Source of the DNA: an uncultured Alphaproteobacteria bacterium
Lineage (GTDB): Bacteria > Pseudomonadota > Alphaproteobacteria > RF32 > CAG-239
Assembly (NCBI GenBank): GCA_949542085.1
Contig: CATGXW010000022.1
Location: 1 to 8,193 of the forward strand
DNA length: 8,193 bases
Reading direction: 5' to 3'
The notes under the pieces were generated by a model. The model made no database searches. It was given only the letters and a program-made list of their open reading frames with translations, and was not told the origin of the DNA. Below are positions 1 to 5,625 of this stretch, piece after piece. Position numbers and translations under genes: made by a program. Position 1 is the stretch's first letter. The number at the start of each line of letters is the position of its first letter.

Positions 1-5
1 TCCAT

Positions 6-35
6 AAAAAAAAGCTCCCCTAAAGGGGAGTTTTT
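6..35 (-). terminator. Intrinsic terminator of the tRNA unit
   Basis: A perfect six-pair stem (CTCCCC at 15-20 with GGGGAG at 25-30) closes a four-base loop. Read leftward it is followed by a single C and then eight U residues (A-run at 6-13 on the given strand), the classic intrinsic terminator form. It begins one base after the tRNA-Arg CCA end, so it very probably ends the tRNA-Pro/tRNA-Arg transcript. A T-run at 31-35 means it could also stop rightward transcripts entering from outside the window. Confidence 0.9.
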
Positions 36-36
36 A

Positions 37-113
37 TGGCGCGCCCTAGACGATTCGAACGTCTGACCCACAGCTTAGAAGGCTGTTGCTCTATCCAGCT
101 GAGCTACGGGACC
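37..113 (-). tRNA. tRNA-Arg (anticodon UCU), with mispaired acceptor stem
   Basis: The gene shows a D-arm (GAGC/GCTC), an anticodon stem ACAGC/GCTGT with loop CTTCTAA (anticodon TCT at 77-79), a T-arm AGACG/CGTCT with loop TTCGAAT, and an encoded CCA at 37-39. It would read AGA and AGG codons, which the genes here use. The oddity is the acceptor stem. The 5' strand is GGTCCCG (107-113) and the 3' strand is AGGGCGC (41-47), so pairs 2-71 (G-G), 3-70 (U-C) and 7-66 (G-A) are mismatched and only four of seven pair. The 3' strand and discriminator G equal, as I recall it, the E. coli tRNA-Arg(UCU) end, whose partner would be GCGCCCT. The body of the tRNA is certain; whether it is functional is less so. 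Confidence 0.88.
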
Positions 114-117
114 CTCG

Positions 118-194
118 TGGTCGGGACTATTGGATTCGAACCAACGGCATCTTGCTCCCAAAGCAAGCGCTCTACCAGGCTGAGCTAAGTCCCG
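118..194 (-). tRNA. tRNA-Pro (anticodon UGG)
   Basis: A complete cloverleaf: acceptor CGGGACT/AGTCCCG fully paired, D-arm GAGC/GCTC, anticodon stem CTTGC/GCAAG with loop TTTGGGA (anticodon TGG), T-arm GTTGG/CCAAT with one G-U pair, and encoded CCA at 118-120. It carries the bacterial proline identity bases C1-G72 and A73, with G35 and G36 in the anticodon. UGG can read all four CCN codons when modified. Only four bases (114-117) separate its CCA from tRNA-Arg, so the two are co-transcribed and must be cut apart. The cognate synthetase lies about 7.3 kb away in this window. Confidence 0.97.
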
Positions 195-210
195 AGTCTT
201 TTAACAAAGC

Positions 211-240
211 TATAATTAGCCAAAATAAATTAATTTGCAA
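211..240 (-). promoter_or_regulatory. Probable sigma-70 promoter of the tRNA unit
   Basis: Reading leftward, TTGCAA (235-240) could be the -35 box. A TAATTA/TTATAG -10 region lies at 210-218, 16 to 19 bases further on depending on register. Transcription would then start about 10 bases before tRNA-Pro. Boxes are imperfect, and the position just upstream of a tRNA pair is the main support. Confidence 0.4.
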
Positions 241-311
241 GTTTTTTTTGCATTGTCTTTATTGATATTTTTATGTAAAAGAAAATAAGCACAATAAAAC
301 GAAAGCAAAAA

Positions 312-626
312 ATGAAGAAGTTTACCAGAACAACAGAGAATTTTGTTTGTGAGCATTGCGGAGCCGAAGTAACAGGGAATGGTTACACCAATCATTGTCC
401 TAAATGTCTGTATTCCAAGCATGTTGATATTAATCCCGGAGATCGAGACGCCGATTGTGGTGGATTAATGGAACCGATTGATTTTGAACAGAAAAATGGA
501 AAATATGTTATTGTTCATCGTTGCCAAAAATGTGGTTTTATTCGCAAAAACAAAGTATCTGATGATGATGATTTTCAGGCGGTTTTACAATTGGCTCATA
601 ACAAAACAGAAAAGTTAAAGCATTAA
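312..626 (+). CDS. RNHCP-domain zinc-ribbon protein
   Basis: A 104-residue soluble protein of the RNHCP family (named for its Arg-Asn-His-Cys-Pro signature), here written TNHCP at residues 26-30. Visible landmarks are the start FTRTTENFVC (4-13), CxxC at 13/16, CPKC at 29-32, SKHVDINPGD (35-44), DCGGLMEP (48-55) and a second ribbon half, CQKC, at 71-74. The paired CxxC motifs strongly suggest one or two bound zinc ions. The family is widespread and small, but its biochemical role is not established as far as I know, so no function is assigned. The ATG at 312 starts directly before the conserved FTR motif. I see no convincing Shine-Dalgarno sequence, the upstream stretch being A-rich. It stands alone, divergent from the tRNAs and convergent with hsp20. 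Confidence 0.9.
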   Translation: MKKFTRTTENFVCEHCGAEVTGNGYTNHCPKCLYSKHVDINPGDRDADCGGLMEPIDFEQKNGKYVIVHRCQKCGFIRKNKVSDDDDFQAVLQLAHNKTEKLKH

Positions 627-652
627 AAAAGCCCTCTTATCCGAGGGCTTTT
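627..652. terminator. Bidirectional terminator between RNHCP gene and hsp20
   Basis: The stem AAAAGCCCTC (627-636) pairs with GAGGGCTTTT (643-652) around the loop TTATCC. The flanking A-run and T-run give a U-tract in both directions. It starts right after the RNHCP stop codon and lies six bases from the hsp20 stop codon, so it serves both convergent genes. Confidence 0.9.
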
Positions 653-657
653 CATTT

Positions 658-1137
658 TTATTTTTCTTTTTTATTGCGACGTTTGACTGCGATTTTTTTC
701 TTTTTTTCCTGTTCAACGGCTGATTTGGGAATTGAAATCTTCAAAACACCGTCCTCGTAGTCTGCATTTGTCGCACTGAAATCCAAATCCCAAGGCAAAT
801 GGATTGTTCGTTTGACCATGCCGTAAGATATTTCAGAGATATAGCTATCGTCAGAAGATGTTTCGGTTTCATGCCGTTTTTCTCCTGAAATTGTCAAATC
901 ACCGTCTTTGGATATTTCAACATTGATGTCTTCTTCCGCCACACCGGGAAGCTCAGCAACAATACTGATATCTTTCTTGTTTTCTTTTACATCAATTTTG
1001 GGTTCCATTTTACCCAATCCGCCACCACTGGGCAAATCAAACATATTCCAAAATTGAGAAATAAGATGTTTAAATTCAGAACGAGCCGGAGCAGGGTGGT
1101 GTCCGGCTCCTTTATGAGGTGCCAAATGATGAGACAT
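658..1137 (-). CDS. Small heat shock protein, Hsp20/alpha-crystallin family
   Basis: A 159-residue ATP-independent holdase chaperone that should form oligomers and bind unfolding proteins in the cytoplasm. The alpha-crystallin domain runs from about residue 47 (PKIDVKEN) to 138, with the family landmarks AELPGV (61-66), the strand ending in LTISGEKR (81-88), GMVKRTIHLP (106-115) and the A-x-x-x-x-GVL signature ADYEDGVL (125-132). A C-terminal I-x-V motif (IAV, 149-151), used for docking between dimers, is followed by a very basic tail. The N-terminus is unusual, with histidines at 3, 4, 8, 13 and 14. The start is supported by AAGGAG about seven bases upstream of the ATG. A CTTGAA box upstream suggests heat-shock control, and it may also be read from the CNNM gene 70 bases upstream. 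Confidence 0.95.
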   Translation of the reverse strand: MSHHLAPHKGAGHHPAPARSEFKHLISQFWNMFDLPSGGGLGKMEPKIDVKENKKDISIVAELPGVAEEDINVEISKDGDLTISGEKRHETETSSDDSYISEISYGMVKRTIHLPWDLDFSATNADYEDGVLKISIPKSAVEQEKKKKIAVKRRNKKEK

Positions 1138-1169
1138 TGTCTTCTCCTTGTTAATGTTTTACCGTCTAA

Positions 1170-1198
1170 AAAGTAATCATTAATAGCGGAAGTTCAAG
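1170..1198 (-). promoter_or_regulatory. Candidate heat-shock promoter of hsp20
   Basis: Reading leftward, CTTGAA (1193-1198) is followed after 17 bases by TACTTT (1170-1175), about 30 bases before the ATG. CTTGAA matches the -35 element of the RpoH (sigma-32) class, which is known to drive Hsp20 genes in proteobacteria. The -10 element fits neither sigma-32 nor sigma-70 well, so the sigma factor is an inference. Confidence 0.45.
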
Positions 1199-1207
1199 GA
1201 GTAAGGA

Positions 1208-2257
1208 CTATTCTTCGGTTAAGGTAATTCCTTTTTGCTCGCGTTTTTTTTGCCATTTCATTTTTGCGTATTGGCGCAAATCGGCAATGACGTCTGTTTC
1301 ATCGACAATCTCTTTGCCTAGAATGGTTTCCAGAATGTCTTCCAGTGTCAAAATGCCAATCCAGTTACCGAATTGATCAACAACCAGAGCCATATGGTTG
1401 TGATCATCCAGCATGGAGGAAAGAACCACTTCTAAATGCGCATCGGCGGAAAAACTGCGCATCGGCCGAGCATATTTGTCAACGCTTTCGTTGTCTTTTG
1501 CCTTATAAGAGCTTGATTTATGAATATACCCCAAAAAGTTTTGCTCATTTTCATCAACAATCGGAAAACGAGAGAAAGGGGTTGTCACCAAAAATTCGTC
1601 AAAATCTTTTATCTTCATTCCCGGCCGAACAACGTGAACGACGGTGCGAGGCGTCATAACATCCTTGGCTTTAACTTCGCCGAGATTAACAATATTGGAA
1701 ATAACACGATATTTGTTATCGTCAATAACGTTGGAAGCTTTACCCATTTTGGCGAGAGCTTTGATTTCGTCTTTAATGTTTGATGTGTCGGCTCCTTTTT
1801 TATCAAGCCAACGAGTGATAAGCGCCGACATCCAAATCAACGGTTTAAGGATAAACATCATAACCTGCAAAGTAACAACCATGGAGGGAATAAGCTGTTT
1901 CCAATATTTGGCACCGATAGATTTGGGCAGAATTTCAGAAAGAACAAGAATTAGAAATGTCATAATGCCGGAAGCGACGCCGATGTATGATTGGCCGTAA
2001 ATTTCCGTGACTTGCGCACCGACCCCGGTCGCGCCGACAGTATGGGCAATTGTGTTCAAAGAAAGAATAGCCGCCAAGGGCTGATCAATATTTTCTTTCA
2101 TCATCGAAACTTTAAGAAATAACTTGGGATTCTTTTCTTCCAGTTGAGCAATATAGCTGGGAATGATTGATAAAAGAGCGGCTTCCATAACCGAACACAG
2201 AAAAGAAACAGAGATTGCCAATGCGGCATAAAGAATTAAAAGAGTCATTTTATCCAT
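1208..2257 (-). CDS. CNNM (DUF21) membrane protein with CBS pair, CorB-like
   Basis: A 349-residue inner-membrane protein of the CNNM/CorB group, linked to magnesium and divalent cation transport or homeostasis. The CNNM membrane domain spans about residues 4-150, with helices near 4-27, 60-82, 95-115 and 122-147. It carries the conserved polar motifs CSVMEAALLS (21-30), NTIAHTVGA (68-76) and SEILPKS (107-113). A cytoplasmic CBS pair follows, with CBS1 from DVMTPR (199-204) to about 250 and CBS2 about 263-323, ending in GILTLEDILETILG (301-314). CBS pairs of this type bind adenine nucleotides. The protein stops soon after CBS2 with a basic tail, so the CorC_HlyC domain of many longer relatives is absent. 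The ATG at 2257 has no clear Shine-Dalgarno; a second ATG lies at codon 4. The exact ion is not readable from sequence. Confidence 0.9.
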   Translation of the reverse strand: MDKMTLLILYAALAISVSFLCSVMEAALLSIIPSYIAQLEEKNPKLFLKVSMMKENIDQPLAAILSLNTIAHTVGATGVGAQVTEIYGQSYIGVASGIMTFLILVLSEILPKSIGAKYWKQLIPSMVVTLQVMMFILKPLIWMSALITRWLDKKGADTSNIKDEIKALAKMGKASNVIDDNKYRVISNIVNLGEVKAKDVMTPRTVVHVVRPGMKIKDFDEFLVTTPFSRFPIVDENEQNFLGYIHKSSSYKAKDNESVDKYARPMRSFSADAHLEVVLSSMLDDHNHMALVVDQFGNWIGILTLEDILETILGKEIVDETDVIADLRQYAKMKWQKKREQKGITLTEE

Positions 2258-2379
2258 TAAAACAGTTACAACTAAGCATCTTATAACAAAAAGAAAATAA
2301 AAAATAAAGCATCATTCGGTATTTTTCATAAAAAATATCATATCAAACATAGACTTATGGTTATCAATGATTAAATAGG

Positions 2380-3744
2380 TTGCAGAATTTCAACAAATAT
2401 GAGTTAAAGGATACGCCGGTGACAGTAAATATCGACAGCAGTGTAGTCTATAAATTAAAAGATGGTTATCAGATAACCAAAGTTTATGGTGAAGAATGTT
2501 CGCTTGTTTTGAAAAATAAGAATGAGCAACCTGTTGCTGTTTTGGAAAGCTGCAATAACAAGGTAACCGCGGTTTTACCGTATAGAGGTCATCAATTAAG
2601 TGCGGATGAAAAAAGCATTCTGCATAAATTTATTGTGGCTCGGCAATACCAAATGAATCAGGATGCGGCGGAAGCCTTGGATGTGTCTATTCTGAAAGAT
2701 GAGCTGGGGCAGGAGGCATATTTGTCTGAACGTCAGGTGTTAAAGCGTCTTAAAGAGCGGTTAAACGGCGTCAGCTTGTTTATCGGCAGTCTTAACCGTC
2801 ATACTTTAACCATACCGGCATTTTCCAAAGGTGGAATTTATAATCTGAGCCGAGCTAAAGTTAAAAAATTGGTGATTGAAAAGAATTGTGATTTAATCAT
2901 TGATATGCGTGACAATAAAACGGTTGAGGCTTTACGGATGAAAGAGAGCTTCACCGGAAGGATAAATTTGTCTCGCAGTACGATTGAGAGCATTGAAATC
3001 CAAAACAATTGCCGTTGTGATTTGACCGTAAATGAGAGCCTGCGTTGTTTTAACTTGAATATCGGCGATGTTTATAGCGGTCGTCTGCAAATCAGAAATT
3101 CATGCTTTCATGCGATTGATATCGGCTTTTACAGCTATGCCGATATTCAATTGAGTGATAACTGGGGACGTCGAGATATTAAAATCGGCAATTCGTTCCG
3201 CGGTGTCTTAAACGCCGCAAGCGTAAATGTTGATAACATAACCATCGGCAATGACTGCAAGGGAAAAATTTCCGTGAGTAGTAAAAATGAGCTGACCGGT
3301 AATCATGGTATCAAAATTGCCGAAGATTTCGCCGGAACGTTTGATGTCAGCGGTTCTCAAAGTCTAGAAAAAATAGAAGTCGGCAAACATGCCAAAGGTC
3401 ATTTCAATCTATTGGGATGCGCCGGATTAAAAATGGCCAAATTTGACAAGTATTTCAATGGCTACGCCGACTTTAGCGAATCAACGGTTGAATTTGTTCA
3501 AGCCAATTATGGATGTAGCGGTGAAATGGTGTTTATGAATTGTGAAAATTTGGCTTTGTTAAGACTGCCGCAGGACAAAAATTCAATGATAACCACGGAG
3601 AAAGAGCCTTTGGCGGTTAAAGAAGACGGGCAAAGCCAGTACTATTGGTTTTCCAAGGAAAAATTGCCGGCTCACTACTTTCCGTCTTTATATCAAAAAT
3701 TGTATAGTAACGTGCGGCGTTATTTATCGGGTGAACCGGAATAA
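2380..3744 (+). CDS. Unknown protein with about twelve solenoid repeats
   Basis: A 454-residue protein I do not recognise as a named family. Residues 1-70 look like short beta strands, and 71-130 is a polar helical region rich in Lys and Glu. Residues about 151-397 are a tandem array of roughly 20-24 residue units. The consensus is Gly, a hydrophobic strand, a Ser- or Asn-containing turn, a second strand of the type IxIG, then a polar turn often ending Asn-x-Cys/Phe. Examples are GRINLSRSTIESIEI, GRLQIRNSCFHAIDI and GTFDVSGSQSLEKIEV. This pattern predicts a right-handed beta-solenoid, a fold often used for binding. There is no signal peptide or membrane helix, so a cytoplasmic location is likely. 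The start is TTG at 2380; an in-frame stop at 2368 excludes anything longer. GTG at 2419 is an alternative, and neither has a good ribosome site. No terminator follows, so it may read into the next gene. Confidence 0.85.
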   Translation: MQNFNKYELKDTPVTVNIDSSVVYKLKDGYQITKVYGEECSLVLKNKNEQPVAVLESCNNKVTAVLPYRGHQLSADEKSILHKFIVARQYQMNQDAAEALDVSILKDELGQEAYLSERQVLKRLKERLNGVSLFIGSLNRHTLTIPAFSKGGIYNLSRAKVKKLVIEKNCDLIIDMRDNKTVEALRMKESFTGRINLSRSTIESIEIQNNCRCDLTVNESLRCFNLNIGDVYSGRLQIRNSCFHAIDIGFYSYADIQLSDNWGRRDIKIGNSFRGVLNAASVNVDNITIGNDCKGKISVSSKNELTGNHGIKIAEDFAGTFDVSGSQSLEKIEVGKHAKGHFNLLGCAGLKMAKFDKYFNGYADFSESTVEFVQANYGCSGEMVFMNCENLALLRLPQDKNSMITTEKEPLAVKEDGQSQYYWFSKEKLPAHYFPSLYQKLYSNVRRYLSGEPE

Positions 3745-3771
3745 ATTGTTACATTTTTGTTGCAAATAATG

Positions 3772-3800
3772 TTGTATTCACCCCTAAAATATGCTATATT
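3772..3800 (+). promoter_or_regulatory. Sigma-70 type promoter of the 113-residue gene
   Basis: TTGTAT (3772-3777) and TATATT (3795-3800) are separated by exactly 17 bases. Transcription would start near 3807 and leave a leader of about 30 bases with a strong ribosome binding site. The -10 differs from consensus at one position and the -35 at two. Confidence 0.6.
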
Positions 3801-3838
3801 ATAAGTATTAAAAGACCTTTGCATAAAGGAGACTTATT

Positions 3839-4180
3839 ATGATGAAAGATTATGAGAAGTTTAAAGAGACGATTGCATCGAAAGGCGCGTTGGAAGCTCT
3901 TAAGGATAAAGGGATTTCCATTTCCGAAGATGTTATAAAAGGGCTGTCGGATAATCCGATGATTGCCAAATTGATGGCACGAAAGGCTGAAGTGGAAATT
4001 CAAAGTATGGAAGCCAGAAATAAAGGGAAGCCAACAGACAGTCACTATGTTGATGTTGCCTATGGCGAACATTTGAAAAGTGGCGGAAAACCGGCGGAGT
4101 TCAAAGAAGGTTTGAAACAATTTGTTCGCAAAGAACAAGAGCGAATGCCAATCAAAAAGCGAGAAATTGTCAACGGATAA
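3839..4180 (+). CDS. Small charged helical protein of unknown function
   Basis: A 113-residue protein rich in Lys and Glu, with no cysteine, tryptophan, signal peptide or membrane segment. Residues about 3-62 look strongly helical, in three segments (3-24, 28-38 and 40-61). A polar linker follows (GKPTDSHYVDVAYG, 62-75), then a second helical, basic part that ends KKREIVNG. It therefore looks like a small soluble cytoplasmic protein; I do not recognise a family. The expression signals are the best in the window: a 17-base-spaced promoter, AAAGGAG (3825-3831) seven bases before the ATG, and a dedicated terminator just after the stop. A second ATG follows immediately at 3842 and could be used instead. 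It lies 94 bases after the solenoid-repeat gene on the same strand, so co-transcription by read-through is possible. Confidence 0.82.
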   Translation: MMKDYEKFKETIASKGALEALKDKGISISEDVIKGLSDNPMIAKLMARKAEVEIQSMEARNKGKPTDSHYVDVAYGEHLKSGGKPAEFKEGLKQFVRKEQERMPIKKREIVNG

Positions 4181-4212
4181 AAAATACCCCGCAAAACAGC
4201 GGGGTATTTTTT
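4181..4212. terminator. Bidirectional terminator between 113-residue gene and acyltransferase
   Basis: AAAATACCCCGC (4181-4192) pairs perfectly with GCGGGGTATTTT (4199-4210) around the loop AAAACA. T-runs occur in both directions. It begins at the base after the upstream stop codon and lies three bases from the stop codon of the convergent MBOAT gene, so it ends both transcripts. Confidence 0.92.
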
Positions 4213-4215
4213 ATC

Positions 4216-5622
4216 CTAAAATCTGAAATAGATAAAGGGATTATAAGTTGCAGCAGCGATGGCGGACGAAGAAAGAATAAAAAGCCCCATCAACCAAATA
4301 TTAATCAGAATGCGTGATATCTTGTTTTCATAATTAATATAAAGAATGCGTTTGAATAAAGGCATCGAGCAAACAACAGCGCAGATAAATGTGACAATAC
4401 CGATATTATCAATATAATAAGTCACATCATCAATTATCACATGTCTCTTCGTTAACCCAAACATATTTTTAATATAATTATATGCATATAACATATTATC
4501 GGATCTAAACATGACCCAACCGATAACAACGACAAAAGTAGTGTATATATGCTGGCAAAAACGAATTTTGATGTTTACTTCTTTTTTATACCAACCGGAT
4601 ATTTTTTCAAAAATGATGAAAAGGCCGTGCCATAATCCCCAAAATATAAAATTCCAGCTGGCACCATGCCAAAAACCTGTCGCAAAAAATACGATAAAAA
4701 GATTTATATATGTCCTTAGGGAAGATATACGGTTTCCTCCAAGGGGAATGTAAAGATATTCCTTAAACCAAGTGGAAAGAGAAATATGCCACCTTCTCCA
4801 AAACTCGGTTATTGATTTGGAAATATATGGATAGTTGAAATTCTCTAAAAATTTAAATCCAAATATGGCTCCAAGACCGATTGCCATATCCGAGTAACCG
4901 CTAAAATCGTAAAACAGCTGAAAACTATACGCAAAAGCCCCAAGCCAAGCGGTTAAGACATCAAAATTTTCAACAGGTTCTGAAAATATTTTATCGGCGA
5001 TGCTTCCCATTGTATTGGCGATTAAGACTTTTTTTGCCAATCCGATAATAAATCTTTTCACACCATAAGTTACTTTGCCGAAATCAGAGGTTCTCTGGTT
5101 GATTTGTTCGGCAACGTCATGATACTTAACAATGGGACCTGCAATGAGCTGGGGAAACAAACAAATATATAATGCAAGTTTATATATGTCTTTCTGAACG
5201 GGAACCTCTTCACGATAGACGTCAATAACATAGCTCAAAGCTTGAAATGTATAAAAAGAAATACCGATCGGCATAATTATTTTGATAATATCAAACTGTG
5301 TCGAGAAAAGAGAGTTAATGTTATCGGCAAAAAAATTAAAATATTTAAAATAAAAAAGGATGCTCAAATTGACAAGAATAGTCAGTGTAAGTAAGAGTTT
5401 ACGATGCTTTTTATTATGGCTTCGGCCAATATAATTGGCACCGGCATAATTAATAAAAATTGTTAAAAGCATTATTGCCAGATAACGAGGTTCTCCCCAT
5501 GCATAAAACAATATGCTGGCAATAAGCAAGACATAGTTGTGCAGGTCTTTTCTAACCAGAAGATAGGCTAAACAGGTCAGGGGAAGAAATAGATATATAA
5601 AAGTCATAGAAGAAAAAAGCAT
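4216..5622 (-). CDS. MBOAT O-acyltransferase, AlgI/DltB-like
   Basis: A 468-residue polytopic inner-membrane protein of the membrane-bound O-acyltransferase family, AlgI/PatA branch, of usual full length. Members take an acyl group, mostly acetyl, from a cytoplasmic donor and pass it across the membrane to a glycan or a periplasmic partner. Hydrophobic helices fill the protein from residue 5 onward. Family landmarks are YAWGEPRY (40-47), MPIGISFYTFQALSYVID (117-134), QLIAGPIV (158-165), YDFSGYSDMAIGLG (238-251), FWRRWHISLSTWFKEYLYIP (274-293) and TGFWHGASWNFIFWGLWHG (315-333). His319 in GFWHG is the likely catalytic histidine, with His279 and His332 also conserved. It ends in the typical PFIYFRF. 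The ATG is three bases after the stop of the SGNH gene, with GAGG inside that gene as ribosome site. The acyl group and the glycan cannot be read from sequence. Confidence 0.95.
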   Translation of the reverse strand: MLFSSMTFIYLFLPLTCLAYLLVRKDLHNYVLLIASILFYAWGEPRYLAIMLLTIFINYAGANYIGRSHNKKHRKLLLTLTILVNLSILFYFKYFNFFADNINSLFSTQFDIIKIIMPIGISFYTFQALSYVIDVYREEVPVQKDIYKLALYICLFPQLIAGPIVKYHDVAEQINQRTSDFGKVTYGVKRFIIGLAKKVLIANTMGSIADKIFSEPVENFDVLTAWLGAFAYSFQLFYDFSGYSDMAIGLGAIFGFKFLENFNYPYISKSITEFWRRWHISLSTWFKEYLYIPLGGNRISSLRTYINLFIVFFATGFWHGASWNFIFWGLWHGLFIIFEKISGWYKKEVNIKIRFCQHIYTTFVVVIGWVMFRSDNMLYAYNYIKNMFGLTKRHVIIDDVTYYIDNIGIVTFICAVVCSMPLFKRILYINYENKISRILINIWLMGLFILSSSAIAAATYNPFIYFRF

Positions 5623-5625
5623 GGC

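Noticed and set aside
216..422. Leftward ORF of 68 codons overlapping the tRNA promoter and the RNHCP gene.
   Set aside because: It overlaps a recognised gene on the other strand and has no ribosome site. Its hydrophobic translation comes from A+T-rich DNA.
1345..2000. Several rightward ORFs of 87-118 codons.
   Set aside because: They are antisense to the well-supported CNNM/CBS gene, overlap each other and resemble no protein family.
2319..2338. A+T palindrome TATTTTT/AAAAATA in the divergent intergenic region, as terminator or operator.
   Set aside because: There is no G+C stem, and such repeats are common by chance in A+T-rich spacers. No regulator gene is adjacent.
2367..2378. Tiny ORF (ATG ATT AAA TAG) ending two bases before the TTG start of the solenoid gene, as possible coupled leader.
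   Set aside because: Three codons in A+T-rich DNA are expected by chance, and there is no ribosome site ahead of it.
3794..4138. Leftward ORF of 114 codons.
   Set aside because: Antisense to the 113-residue gene, which has a promoter, ribosome site and terminator on the other strand.
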